64,000 nucleotides of DNA, from the NCBI RefSeq assembly GCF_001039355.2, contig NW_019775415.1, forward strand, positions 186,001-250,000. Direction: 5' to 3'. A program made the translations under genes and the position numbers. Every line of letters begins with the position of its first letter. Within the stretch, counting starts at the first letter, position 1. This document shows positions 37,706 to 53,200 of the stretch, piece by piece. The notes under the pieces are model-generated. The model was given only the letters and a program-made list of their open reading frames with translations, ran no database searches and had not been told where the DNA came from. Source of the DNA: Lingula anatina. Taxonomy: Eukaryota > Brachiopoda > Lingulata > Lingulida > Lingulidae.

Positions 37706-40700
37706 TGTTCTGCATGCATATCAAAGGAAATCCTCTAATAAAAAACTTTGAGTTAAAGTACACGCCTTATTCTATGGCTGCTTCAACAATGCAACCCATA
37801 TAATTTTTAACCTACTTATACGTAACCTTTGACTTGATAATGAAGCAAATGTACAACTCTACAAAACAATTCTATATTTATTCCTTCAAAAATACATGTA
37901 TTTCCTGCTTCTGTGTACCAGATATAGGAGCATCTGCCACAGCATTGTGCCCAAGTTTCCACTAAGTCTGCACTGTCCAATAAACATAAACATAATACAG
38001 TACCATTCATGTGTATTGCAATCTAAATTCACACCCACCAGAACCACAAATTGAGGCTTTTAGCTACTCCATCAATTTACCTTTTTGTAGGCTGTAGTTT
38101 TTCATCCACTTAGTGTGATGTATCAGCATCAATTTGTTTGACAATAATCACTTAAGCAGAATGGTGGCATGTTTGTTTAGGAAGGTTAAAGCCATTAGAC
38201 CCAAACTGACAGGAAAATGATAACCAACATAACTAGTCAATATACATATGTGTTAAGTGAATTTCAGAGAAAAGTTTTAAAATGATAATAAAGTTTTGCT
38301 CAGTAACCAACATAACTAGTTAATATACATATACATATATATACATATGTGTAAAGTGAATTTCAGAGAAAAGTTTTAATTTTTAATCTCTAAGGCTTCT
38401 GAGAAATTGTGTTGACCTCCAATGAGTAGTATTTCACTTTAAAATAGAAGTATGCCAATTTCAGAGAATAGTTTTAAAATGATAATGAAGTTTTGCTCAT
38501 TAACCAACATAACTAGTCAATATATGATATGTGTTAAGTGAATTTCAGAGAATAGTTTTAAGATGATAATAAAGTTTTGCTTGGTTACCAACATAACTAG
38601 TCAATATATATATGTGTTAAGTGAATTTCAGAGAAGAGTTTTAAGATAATAATAAAGTTTTGGTCGGTAACCAACATAACTAGTTAATATACATATATTT
38701 GTGATAAGTGAATTTCAGAGAATAGTTTTAATTGTTTTTTAGTTGAATTATGTTGAATTAAGATGGCCAGTGTTTCACTTTAAAATAGATGTGATGTGAA
38801 TAGAAGTGTGCCAACATTAATGCACCAATAATCCATAACAGTCATGTCCTCAATTAAAAATGTTACAGTATAACATTGTATTCAAAATTAAATTCAAACT
38901 GTTTTCATCAATAACAAAAAATACAGACATAAATAAAAAGAATAAAACATTCTAAGGAACTAAGTGCTAAATCCCATGTGTCTAACATGAACATTTCAAT
39001 TACGATAATGGCACCAGTATTTTAAGTGTTATTTTTGCCAATCAAAGAAAACTGCATTTCTTCAGCACAGTTGCCTTTATTTTTAATCTCTAAAAGATGT
39101 TACCTTTTACGAAAAAGACAATTAATGACAAATAATAAGATTTGTTTGTTATCTCCTCTTCAACAAAGAAACGCAAGCAAACAGAACATAAAAGATGAGA
39201 TATTTACATACAATTACTGAGAGGATTTTTCTGAGTCTATTCTCCTTCTTGCTACAGAAATCGATCCATTACAATGAAACATAAATCTAACAAGATTACG
39301 GCCTTATTTCCTTTTTAAACCAATATCAAATAGTAGCCAAGGAAATAACTACAAATGGCATATTCTGCTGACTTCCTTTGAAAAACAATGCATTTTCGTT
39401 CTGTGATAGATAGGTAACTGAGTCAGAATATAGTTACACAATTCATTATGAAAGAATTTATGTAAAGACTGTCTGGATGGAGCCAGATAACTTTTTGAAC
39501 CAGTCCAGAGGATTAAATGGCATTTTCAATTCAACCTATATCTAAAAGAATAGGATTAAAACAACATTTGACAATTATCTGGAGGATTGAAAGCAACCCC
39601 ACTGAAACCTGCATGGCCCTTGACATGAGGGTGATATACTGTGTGCCTGGGTCGAAGATATAAATCCAATAGTGGCATTTTGATTTAACTAATTGTGTTA
39701 GCAAGGGATACTTCTGATGATACAAATACTTTTTTGCACTTCATTCCAACTGAAGTATGTTTAAATTTCATTATTAATTTTTTTCTTTAATTCCTACCAA
39801 ATTTTGTCCATACATACCTAATTTTAGCACCTCAGCAATATACAGTTGAGGAGTACTTCCAATAAGAGAGAACAAAGCAAGCACCACTCCAGTGTTATGG
39901 AACACCTGAAAGAAAAATTGGTTATGACACTGGATAAAGGACAATAACTAGACTATTTTTATGGTAAACAGAATATAGTTTATGATATTAAACCATTGCT
40001 TCTTTGATATTATTTTAATAAAAGCAAAATCCAATAAACAACTGTGTTGAGTTACCAAAATCAATCCTAAGCAAAAAATAAATAAATAATAATAAAAATA
40101 ATAAATAAATAAAAATAAAAAACCATCTAATGTGAGCTGTGGCATTCTACCTCAGGGTGTCTCTGAACAACTCTTATCAGTAGCCGAAGACATGCTGAGA
40201 CGTCCAGTCCAGATGTTATGAGATGGCCACACAAAGTGACCAGGTGGGAGGTGACCACTGGCAGGACACTCTGGACAACAGTGGGCGGAGCATTTGTATC
40301 TATGTGCCAGGCCAAGGTGGTCAGATATTCCAGTGTTTCTTCTTGTTGGGAGAGAGGGTATATCTGGGAAATAAATGGTCAAGATTCAAGATTCCAATCA
40401 TACTGGACAGCTTCTAAGGGTACATTCAGAACAGTGGACCAACAGAACTGTGGATCAAATATGGCCAACTCACTTGAATGCTTGTTGCGTAATCTCTGCA
40501 GGAATCTATTCAGTGTCTAATTGGGAATGAAGCGGCAAGCTTTTTAGTGGGTCATCATACTTGATCCTTGGATCTCTTGATCCACTGTTCTGAATGTGCT
40601 TTAAGACCCTAAATTTTAAAATGGTATCTTAAATATATCTTCTTCAACAAAAAGGCTAACATTTAGCATTTGAAAAATATAGGGCCCCGGTTATCTTTTA

Positions 40701-43700
40701 TTGTATCCGTTTAAATAATGAGCAATTTTCTTTATGGAAATGGTGGAAAGAAAGGGGATTATTACTGGCAGAGCCAATGGGTGGTGTTTGTACATTTCAA
40801 TTTTGAACTTTTGTAAGTACTATCATCCACAAAAGACTGCCTGAGAAAAAGTAATGCTATTTTATAAAACAAAATCAAGATTTAGCTGGTATGCTAAAAT
40901 ATCAACATCAAGTACATTCTAGAGATATTTTTGAAAAAATAAAACAAGCTTTAAATGATACCAAGCAGTAGTGTTGTTATTAATATGATCCTTAATGAAG
41001 AAACACAAAATATGGCGTTAGGTAAGAAAATGCCTTTCTGAACCATCTAATTATCCCAATCAACTGATCAAATGAGGACATTTACACATATAAAGTGTCA
41101 CTGTTAAGCAGATAATTACTGTATAAAAACCAATCCCAATTAAGATGGTCACCTGTAATCTGCCGTTTCTCATCTAAGAAAGCTTAAGTTACCGCAAATT
41201 GTTCCAATTACTACTTTTAAGCAAACTAGTTATTTACCTACACAGATAACGATGGCTGGCACACATAAAAGTATTAAACAAAGAAAATCCATGAAACAGA
41301 TACAATGTCCCTTGATATGGGTATTTATAAATGAAAGAAAAAAAGAAAAAAAAGATTTTCCAAAATTTTAACAATTTTCACCTCAACAACAGGTATGGCC
41401 TGTATTAAAAAAGTACTATTAACTGTCTTTTCACTATTCACAAGCACTTGATCATATATTTAAGTTGTTATCAATTGAACACAGCATGTTATATCCTATA
41501 CCAATGCTGTGAGCAACAATACAACAGAAATTCAATGGGTATAAAAAAAGAGGATGAAAACCATCCCATTCAGACGTATTCAAGCTATAAGAAATACAAA
41601 ATCTGACAAAATGTTAGTTATGAGTATGAACAAAAGATTTTGTGGTATTGAATTGAATTTTAGTAAAATAAAATGATTCTGTATCAACTATAATTTACAA
41701 TGAGCAACAATCATGACAGGAATTTTTTGTCAACAGGGGAGTGTGTGTGGGGGGGGGGGGGACCTCAGGGGATTTTAGGAAAGTGAAATCAGTGGAATCA
41801 CCTCAATTTTCTGAAATCCTTCCTGGAGCAGCTAGGGGGTAATTAAGCCGAGTGCACAGGAAAGTTAAGCTGATTCCACTTACAAAACGCATCCGTTAAT
41901 CAAAAATGGCAATTAATGTCTGAAGTCAGAAGTTACGTAAACATTACCCTCACCAGAAGACATGGCACAATATCCCTGAGAAACAGGTACAGATGTATTG
42001 CATCTTCTTCTGCCAGCTGTCCACACACGTGTAACAGAGTGGTCAACAGTCTGGACTTCCACTGACCGCTCCTCTCACTGACCGTAGGGGAGAGGAAAAC
42101 ATGCTTGAAGAATGGTACGAGTAAGGTTAATCCATTCTGCCTTATGCTAAAATAAAAATAATTATGAATTGACATTTATTCTGAATAAAATATTCACACA
42201 TATCTTATATGTATATCAAAATGCTGTTACTTTCTTGTCTATGCCTTAAACTTTTAGCAAGTAAGATAAGCCCACTTCATAAAACAGTTTAAAATAATTT
42301 ATCGTGTTTACTTTTTAACAATGAAAGAGTAACAATCTTATTTCATCATATCTATTTACGATTTGTGTAATTGGACTCCTCATTACTTTATTTCCCAGTT
42401 TTCAAAAAAATTAATACTTCTACAGATATGTATTTTACATGGTTTTGAAATGTCTATGAATGAGATATCCAATTCCCTGTAATCTCAAGTCATAACAGTA
42501 TATTTAACCTTCTAGTGGTTTGTGTCTGATAAAGATCAAGGCTTGTTATTTGTGTTATTTCATAAAATTCAAAGCATCCAATGACCTTTTAGATAACAAA
42601 AGACAACAGAGTAGAAATGAAAAAATTCAGGTATAATCCTCTGATCAACCCTTGATTAACCCTTGTGTATTTATCTAAAAATTAAACTTAAGCACACACT
42701 AATCAGAAGTACAAGCCCCATCGTTTGCTTTCCTTGAATAATGCCATCCTGCCAAACAATACTTTGTCATGTGCTGGTAGATGAAATATTTAAACATAAA
42801 CACTAAAGGCAAATGACAGAGGACCTAATTAAGAAATCTAAATACCACTAATGTGGATCAAAATCTCTCTCAGAGTGGCAACAATGAATTCACTCAACTA
42901 TGGAAGCTGTTCACGTCTGTACACATCCATTAAAGCAGGGCAGTGTTGACTGTAGTGAGACAGTGGCAGGAGACAGAGAATGATGGACCAAGATTTCTAT
43001 AAAGAACACATACAATATGCCCATGTTGACTGAGATCAGACATTTCCTCCCATGTTTCTAAATGTGCAAACACCTGCGAAATAAAGACAACTTGACATCA
43101 AAGGCAAGAAACCGAGTCAGAAAAAATAAAAATCTCCATTTCTTCACAGTAGGCTCAAAATCAATCAATTTCAATGAATATGATTCCAGCCAGGCATGTA
43201 ACAACAATGAACCAATCTTGCTGTCGTGGCCTAGTCCTGAAATGCCACTGAAGAGGCAATTTACATGGGCTTCCTTTAAAACATGTCCTAAACCAGATAT
43301 GTTATGCTGCTGTTCTAAACCAGCAATGTTTGTACTAGAGTAAATGAAGATGAGTTAAACAATAATAACTCTTCCTTTGAGATTCAAAATTCCGCATGAA
43401 ATACATTGTAAACAACGCATGGAAATATATTCTATTGTATTTTACCACTAAAACGGCCGTTATTGTAGGAAAACTAAAATCTGTGCTTGTCAATAGGGCT
43501 TTCGATGCCTTTTTTCCGGTCGTCAAGGCATTCGTTGCTAATGACGTAATGGTGTCACGCGGATTCTCGCGTTCATTCGAGACCAAAATAACATGGCGCC
43601 AAACGCATTAGTGCAGACACAGACGTAAGTTGCGAGTTTTTGTACAGTGCGTCGGATAACGAAAAGCCCAAAATGGCACACATTGTGGATATTAATGCAT

Positions 43701-44198
43701 TTTTAACAAAAAGACGAATATATCTCATGAATCTTAAATAGTGTTGTTGTTGTCTGCTTTTCCCGCGGTTTTAAGTAGGTCACCAGTGACTTTGCAATGT
43801 CAGAGAGAGCTCCGTCAGTTAAAATCTCTTAAGAGATTTTAACAAAAAACCGTACGTTTAGGAAAAAAACCCTGGATTAACTTTGAATGCAGGAATGGGG
43901 TCGTTGACCACTGGTAAGTACGGGAAAATTGCCGTTTTTACCAGGAAAATCCAATTTTTGGCCAAAACGAAGAGTTATTATGACTTTAACTTGATTCAAT
44001 GGCTAACTTTGCTTTGGCAAGATAAACACTAAATTATAAGTTGGATGCCATAAAATTAACAAACTATGTCTTTAATTAGGCTAAAGAGTATATTCTAAAA
44101 CATTTGCCAACTCTACCCTACAGGTATGCACCTGGAAAAGTCACTACACATTACAAATAGTTAAATCAAATTTTGTGTGTGTGCGCACGCATGCGCAC

Positions 44199-44246
<48 letters not shown>

Positions 44247-47234
44247 GTACTCCATAAATTGAAGACTATCAATTGACCAAAATCTAATTGCATGACAACA
44301 TATTCTAAACTCAAAACAATATATTATCGATATATTTCTTCCTACCTTTAATAATAGTTAGTCATATTCATGGTATGTGTGGAAATTATTTCTGATATTT
44401 TAAAAATCATATCCATAAAAGATCATCATATCTGAAAATTTTACCCACTTGGGTAACTGATTATTTTCACCCTTGCCAAGTGATTAATAAGCCCATATAT
44501 AATAATAAGTCTCACTAGTGAAAAAACATGGACTCTATATAATATCCAACAGAAGAAACCAGTTCAAAATTGCTCAAAATGATGGTCTGTGTGAACTGCT
44601 CCCCTATGATAACATTTAATTTTAATAGGGAAATACACCATTAACCTCACCACTGGGTGTATCTTAAAGTTATGTACCCTCTCTATAATATTTATCCCAG
44701 AAAAATTGATTTAAAAAAGAAAAAAAACTGCCCCATGTCCAGTGCGCAGCAGTATCATGTCTCTGTAATCAAATACCACAAAATAATTTGCAAATAGGAA
44801 GTGATTGCTTGATTAATCGTGTTGGTATGTTTTAGTTGATGAAAAAAAAAATCACCTTATAAAAAAACCTGTATCTCTTTTCACTGCAAAGTAATAATCT
44901 AAAAACTTCCCCAGCGTCCTCTCTCCAGGGAGGTCAACACAGGTGGTGGAGATCAATTTCTGTCGCCTTGAACACTATGACCCTGACTCGAACAACATTC
45001 ACGACTTCCTACTATTCTCTCCACTATTCAGCTGTCCAGGTTGTTGGGCAAACACGTTTTTAAAGTTGTAGAAATCATAAACTGACTAAAATTAAATAAA
45101 TAAAGATATGCCATTTAACTCAACTAAATTAAAATTAGACACTGACAAAGAAGAAACATGCTATCCCAAACCCTGCGTGATATCTCTTTGCATGTTTCTG
45201 GTTTTGGCAAATGGATGGAATAAAAGATTAAAATAATAACAGCTGCTGGGAAACATACCAAGTAGACAGATTATTGAAATTATCCCACAGACAAAAGGAT
45301 AGTTACAACTAGTCATGTATTTCGCTTATACATTCGCCTATATTTTAATACGCTTTTGTTTGTTCATCCTTTTGTTTAAAATGCCAGCCAAGGAATAAGT
45401 CCCTTACAACTACTTGGGCCAACTGTATACAACAAAACAAAAGCAAATTATAATGCAGTCGATCTACACTATTGCCACTATTGCCATGGCCTACAGTTTC
45501 AGACCCGTAGCCAGGGGGGGTACAGGAGGTTCGAACGAACTGCCCTTTTGCCGGGAAAAGGTTCCCTCTGGGTAAAATTTAACTAGGTACACATCGATTT
45601 CATAGTAAAAGATTCTCTTTCTGGAAAAAAAAGAACCCGCTTTTGCAATTGCTGGCTATGCCCCTGAGTTTACTATCGAAAAAAAAAAAAATCATAAGTT
45701 TCATTTTGACAAAATCTTAGGGGCTTGGAGGCCATGAATCCATACGAGTTTAGGATTCCATACGGCTACTGCCTTCCTCCACACGAACACGACATGGATA
45801 TATGGGTAGTGTACATGCACATACAGACATCACATGGCAAATGTACCCTAGGCTATACTAAAACTTCTTGATCATAGTGGCACTGAAAGGGTCACAGCTT
45901 GGTGTCAACAGGGCATAAGTGTTTCTACATGTCCCCCCCCCCTCCAAAAAAACTTAGAGCACATTCTGATAGAGATATCGTACTAGTTGGGTTCATCCAA
46001 CTCAGCGGGTGATTCTAGGAAAGTGAAATCAATGGAATCAGCTTAATTGTCTGACATCCTTCCTGCAGCAGCTAGGGGGGGAATTAAGCCGAGTGCACAG
46101 GAAAGTTAGGCTGAACGTGTGATGTGTTTATCCAAATGTCTCTTCGAGTAGTGACACTATCAAAACAGACAATATAAATATCAAATGAGACAAACCTTTA
46201 TTTCCCAAAAGTGGCATGCATCATAATTCAACAAATACTGGAATGTAGTTTTAAAAACAATATATAATCAACACTGACAATGCACTTCTTTTCATCTTGG
46301 CTAAAATCCAATAGTAAAATATCAATCCATACAAGCATGGCCCTTTCCATGAACTGATTTTCACTTCTCCTTATCAACCTTGATCAGAATGTTACATCTA
46401 TTACGTCATTATAATCTAGAACAAAATAACATTTCCCCAATGCTTTCAAAAACATGGTTATTCAGGCAATCAATTCTCCCCTTAAATTGCTCTTTCTACA
46501 TCTCCAATTATGAAAAACACATCCTCAAGTCTACTTAACAGTTCGGTCCGTACCACTCTCATATTCTATGAAACCAAATTTAACCAAAAATCATTAACCT
46601 TCTCTTCTAGCCAGCACCAAAAGCATGCTATCAAATTCTATTTCATTTGATTTACCTAAATGATTACATAAAACCCACAATTCTTGAAGGGGCATGCAAA
46701 AGGGTGATGCATGATTAAACATGACATAGTAACGCAACACTTTCAGCATCCACAATTTTACCTCATTTACTATCAAAACAACAACACCAAGTAAAAGGTC
46801 TTCGTGATGCGTCTACAGCATTAGGCTGTGGTTTGCCATACAGAGACTGTCTGATATTTCAGGAACTTTGCACAACTTTGATGTTGCTGGTTTAACCAGC
46901 AGTAATAAATCATATTTTTTTACACATCAGTGAGAGGAAGTTGATAAATAGCTATCCTAGCTGGCAATCTTCCTCCCCAAGGTCTTGGCCATAGACAGAT
47001 CCGCTAATTAACTGGCATATGCATAGGCAGCTTTACAAATCTGTGGACATGTAGTAACAAGTTTCTGTAATTCACAGATTTTTTAAAAAATAATTTCCGA
47101 TATTTAAACACCTTTTTTTTATTAATACACATATTATTAATTAAAATTTTTGTTTGTGTACATAACCACAATTTCTGTAGTGCATTTGCTTACAACAAAG
47201 ATTTACCTATATGATCACATACAGTAACTGTAAG

Positions 47235-47275
<41 letters not shown>

Positions 47276-50200
47276 ATATCAGTCCATAAAGATAACTGAC
47301 ATGCTGAACTCTTACGTTTTGATTCAATTTTCATCACATGACACAGAAGTTACAAACACTTAACAATGATTAACAATTTTCATTATTTTAAGCAGTATAA
47401 TTTGGGTACCCTGATAATAATGCTGCCCTTGATGGCTCTGAATGAGTGAATATCTAATTCAATTTTAACTGAATATGGCTGCATTCAGAACAGTAGACTA
47501 ACACCCCATTTCCATAGATTAGATCGACCTACTTTAGATCGACCTAACTCCCTGGGGGTTCACGCTAAATAGCTGTCAGCCGGGCGGACACGAAAGTTAA
47601 TTACCCCCTTAAAGCTTGTAGTAGGCGGGACGGACATTTAAGTCGGATTATCTGAAAGTAATCTAGTGAGACTCCCCTCGGGGATAGATCGATCTAAAAT
47701 CTATGGGAATAGAGCCTAAGTAGTCAAAAGTGGTCAAATATGGAGACCCACTAATAAGCTTGCTGTCTTATCCGCTAATAGACACTAAATAGATTCCCCG
47801 TGAGGAAGTATTCAAGTGAGTTGGCCAAATTTGACCATCAGACTGGTTAGTCCACTGTTCTGAATGTGGCCTGTGCCGTATGCTATCAGTATCAATGACA
47901 ACACAACATTTGCTTGTTCTTTAAGAAAAGAATAGCACATAAAGGGGCCCGCACACGGTGAGCATTTGGCGCACGCCACTTGCACTGCACCGTTTTCTCA
48001 TCGTGTGCGGGGTTATTTTGATGAGATTTTTGCCTCTCGCGCGGCTGAGCAAAATATCTCACGTGTTTGATATTTTTGGTCTCTTGAGGCAAATGTCTCA
48101 GCGTGTGCGGGGTGCAAGCGCCGATTGCTCACGCCATGCCAACAATGCACATATGCCGGTAGCCGGAAACAAAGAAAAATGGCAGCCCCCAGCGAAGTAA
48201 ACAAAAATGTACACAGTTATAGTTAGTCTGATTGATTAAAGTGGTCACCATTTGCCATTACTTTCAGAAAAAAAAATAAATATGTAATGTTTCTTTAATC
48301 ACATGATCCCACAGTTCGCGGTGCGTCCGATAGGGGCAGGCTGGGAGGCATCTCTGCTGAGCAAAGAGCGGGGAGCTGAGGAGCGCGAGCATCTAGCGCA
48401 GCGCAAGTGGCGCGCGCCAATTGCTCACTGTGTGCGGGGTGCTTAAGCAATCAAGGGGGGGAGGGGGAATGGTGGTGAAATTTTCCTATTTGAGTGCGAA
48501 GGAAGTGGTTTCACTGTAGTAAATATGGGATGATTGATAAATCTCTCTCCTGATAAGACTACGCGGCATTGTATACCTACTCATGGAAACACAACCAGTC
48601 TGTGACAACAGAAAGGGTTAAATGAGGTGCAGCCCTCCTAAGACCCTTGCGTGGCTGCCTATCTGTCACTATAAATATTTAAAGACTAATATCTCAGGCA
48701 TTCTCTGAGAGAAAGGCCAAAAGCTTATGGTTACAATTACAGGTTCAAAAATAAAATGTCATTTTCAAATTGGTATCAGATTGTACAAAAGCATTCTTCA
48801 AAAAAAACAGTGCTCCCAAATCTTCTTAGTTGTAGGTAACTAAGGGGTTCTCTGGTTTTAAAAATGGGTTCATAGTGGAAAAGAACTAAAGAAGAACAAA
48901 CCTTCAATCAAGTGAAACAAATCACTGACTATAATGATAAAGACAAATGCATGCTGACGGATCAATTGCATAACCATATAGCTTTAATAGAAATACAGTT
49001 TAAAAACAGAGGTGTCTGATCTGAAAACAAACCACACTCAATACCACCCTAAAGATTACTCTTATTGTATAATTTAAAGATTTTTATTTGTAAATATTCA
49101 TCAACTTTGCTTAGTCTTCTTAAAAATGCATACAATATCATCTTGGTGCAATTCTTCTTCTCTTCCGAAGTTATTTCACAGGTGTTATTGTTAGATAGTG
49201 ACAGAAAATAATATTTAAACAACATATCAAAAAAAAAAAAAAATTATTGAATGAGCCAAAAACATTGTTACTTCAAGAAGATAGATATGTTAGGATCTAT
49301 TTCCTTTTCCCTAAGAGTGCATTCAGAGCAGATGATCCGCAGACTATCGACTAAATATGGCCAATGCCACTAATTCCCTGATGGTCCCCCCGCCTCCACA
49401 TACACCATCGCTACAGGGGCCTAGCAGTTAAACCTCAGAGCCAAGTTAAATGGCGTGTGTGGAGACCATCAGGGAATTAGCAGCATCACTTTTAATTGAG
49501 TCAACCATATTTAGTTCGTGGTTCTGTTATTCCATCAATCAACTTGTTTGGAATGCACTGTAAGATAAACCTTGTCATTCTTCGAGTTGTTGATGTAAGA
49601 GCAGCATTTTTGCGGTGAAAATTGTATTTTTGAAATCGAGCAGATCTCTCTCACCTGAACTGAAATCAACATCTTAATGCCAATTTAATCACAACTAAAA
49701 GTACTACCATTTGTTGCCAGGGAATCTTTTTGAAAGGCTCACTTCTGATATTAACAGTAAAGAGGTGACATAATGCCTTTGTTTGGTGGAAGTTAACACT
49801 TTTGTCATCAACTACGACAATTTTCGTCATGATATCCAACTTCATTATGAAGTTACATCACATTATACCAAAAAAAAAAAAAAAAAAGGAAAAAAAATAA
49901 TGCAGTTAAATTGACCAAAAACAGGGAAGGAGCTGAAGCATATTGTCACCCTTGGCCCAAAACTCCTTATTTCTTGCCTTATATACATTTTTTTGGGTAA
50001 TAAATTAATCTTCAGTGTGGCATCATAATTGAGATTTTGAGGTGAAAACAAAAAAATTGGTTTTTCAAATTTCTCTTTTACCTGAGCACCCAAGATCACC
50101 ATTTCAAAGCCAATTTAATGACACCATTTAGTATTCAAAACCCTCCCAGCGATTTTTTTTTTTTTTTTTTTTTTTGAAGTCTTAGTTAAGATTTTATTGT

Positions 50201-53200
50201 TGATAAAGCAAAATAATGCCTTTGTTTAATGAAAATCTGTAATTAGGGGCTCATAACTCCATAACAAAAACATTTAAACCAAAATGACAGCGTAGGATAT
50301 TCGTGATAAAATCTTTTTCAGGGATGAAGTTTCGTCACATACTGATTACTATCTCATCTCAAAATAGGTGTTAAATTGACAATTAAAGCTTTTAGTTGCC
50401 TATGCTTATACATTGCAATGAAAAAATATTAACACTTATATTTGATTTTTTTGAGGGGTTTTTTTTCATTGTTTTAAATCAGCACGAAGATAGATACATT
50501 ATTGAATCATTTGTCGCAGGAAAAAACTCATTTTCAGTATCTGGATGATAATAAAGGGTTACATTATCCTTCAGAGCAGAAGCGTGTGGGATGATGAATA
50601 AAATGATGAAAAAGGAAATTTTTGCTCTAAAAGTGTTTAGGTTTTAAAACACTAATATGCAGATAAGTAATTCACATAAATGCAACAGGAAAAATGCTAT
50701 TTTTACCAATCTAAGCCATTTTAAGGTATCTATCTACCTTAATCCAGAAGAATGGACTCGGGCATGGCATAAGAATTACCAAGGGGAGTATGACACTCAC
50801 ACATGTTTTGCAACGTGTACAAGTCGTGGTGTACTTATCTAATTGCAAGAGGAACGTGTGGGTGAACAGAAATCACCATGCTGGTTATAGACAAACTAAC
50901 GTAACTGGATCACAGATTACATCTAGAGTTTACAGACCACTGGTGCACTTACAATTTTTATGCCAAATTAAGTTGTTTGTTCACTCATATTTACATGTAG
51001 CAGATTTGAAGGGTGCCAACTACTACTGAAGGTGTGCAATTTTGCCAGGAGTAATAAATTGAAAAGTTAACTGAGCATAGTGATTTAACTTCTCTTTCCA
51101 GGAAGCTACAGGCAATGATTTTTTTTTTTTTTTTTTTTTTTTTGCTGATTTCAAATTTTCATTTCACTATAAAAATCTGCTTTGAAGTGGGTGGCGCCAC
51201 ATTTGATCCTCGGATCTGTTAGTCCACAGATCAACTAGTTCTGAATGCCACCTCAGAATTCAATGACAGTATACATAAGGCTGAAAAGTCTGGCACACAT
51301 CAGCTCAGGGTAATCTCAAAGTAAGGTAATGATTTTTTTAATGGGGAAAAATTGTGAATTTTATAGATACTGTATTTTTAAGTCTTAATTTCTTAAAATA
51401 CTATAATATGAGCAATCCTATTGAGTGGTGGAAACAAAATTGAAAAGCAGACTACCTTACAGTTCTATTCTATGCATTAAAAGCACCACAAATTCTATAC
51501 AAAAATATGATTTTTATGGTTTTAAATTGATGTATCTGAAAGTTTGATCATTTTTGCCCACAGAAAAGATCAAGTTATTACCGTAATCTCAGCAAGGTTT
51601 TGTGTTTTACGTTCTTGTTATGTTCATTGTAATGTATTTTTGTTTTTAAATTGGCTATTTTTATCAAATCTTTCACATGCTAAGCCTGTCATTTTTTCTC
51701 CGTTGTATATTGTGTTTTCAGAATAACTACACAAAATATCAAAAGCCTTAAATATGTAGCAAATATTTCAGGATTAACATCAGCCAATGATGTCTGAAAG
51801 AAAAGGAAAATCTTCAATCAAAACAGATGTGCTTTTTCCTTTTCTTCTCAGTTTTACCATCAATCCATCATCCTCATAAATGACACCGAGCTGTCCCTGA
51901 CAACTCTCTATTTATATCCAGTAATCAGCTGAGCCGAGTTAGCTTTACGGATAGTCATTAGTGAGATTCCATGTACAATTAGTATTTCCTTTCAATTAAC
52001 AAAAAACAAAAAAAGGTAAATCAGCATCGTAATGAACAATGTACAGTCTTTCAAAATATAAATGTACTCAGGTTACATAACAATAAAATTTTAAGTCCAG
52101 TGAACTTCTGAGGTTGTGTCAGTACGCAACCACAGTGTTAAATTATAAATAAATTATTTCCCCCTGGTGCCTTCAAGATATAAGCTTAGCACAATAAACA
52201 GAGCTTTATACAGCCGTACCTTCCATCAAAATATTTCAGTAAAATATTTGTCTGTAAAATGTTTGAGGTTATATTGCAAAAATTTGTACAAATCTAATTT
52301 CTGATTCAAAATGACAATATTTTACAGACTTAAGCGTTGATAATGACTGCATTAAGTAAGAGATAAACTCTCAGTTACTTAATAATAATCAGTGAGAATT
52401 TGCTGTCAGCTTGGTCACATCATTATAGCATTCATGAAAGCTATAATGGATGAAAATGATGAAAAAAAAATCACTTGCCAACCTCCATAATGATAAACTA
52501 AAGCACAAATCTACTTCTTCCAGATCAGCTAATGTATCATTTTAATTTGTATAGAGAGACAGATACTGAAACCAGAATCGTATTGCCTGCACATGTAAAT
52601 ACATGCAATCAGGCACAACTACCTTTCACCCCCATGAAGTAAAATGGGCCATGCCCAATCTTCTGGGACGAGAGCACATTCAGAAGCATTCAGCAGAAGC
52701 GCTGCCGCATGGGAAGAACAACAGCAGAGATTTTACGTACTGGAGGGCCACTCGCATGTCAACAGACTCATTTAGTGAGGTAAGTGCACGATGCCTCTCT
52801 GTGATTGTTTTAAGTGAAAGAAAATTTCTCAGGGACTTATTGCTCAACTTCTGTTTTACTACTGCATTGTTTTACAGTGAGAAATGCAAGAAACTTGATG
52901 CTGTGGCATTGAAAAAAGTCTCTTCAACTGATGTTATCACTTATCATTAGTGATCTAATCTAAACATCATGTGAATATCATTTTTATAGCCAAATCAGGA
53001 AACAAATAAAATACTGAATTATAAATCATTTAACAGTGTGATCTCGCAGACATTGGTTTTCTAAAAACTAGTGGTTAAAACAGATTTGATGAAAAAAAGT
53101 CCAGGAACAAGGTTTTTTCATTTAAAAAAAGCAAATTTGAAGTTTTGTGAGTAATCAAAACAAAATTCAGTTTTAAACAACACTGCGTTTATCATATGAA

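Noticed and set aside
45721-45838. Exon-like segment reading MNPYEFRIPYGYCLPPHEHD after a cttag acceptor, between nested-gene exons 2 and 3
   Set aside because: Its frame does not fit the phase left by exon 2, the donor is poor and the acceptor follows an A-run. Exon 2 joins exon 3 directly in phase.
47958-48204. Open frames on both strands near 48.1 kb
   Set aside because: They lie wholly inside a 500-bp inverted-repeat element and are by-products of its GC-rich sequence.
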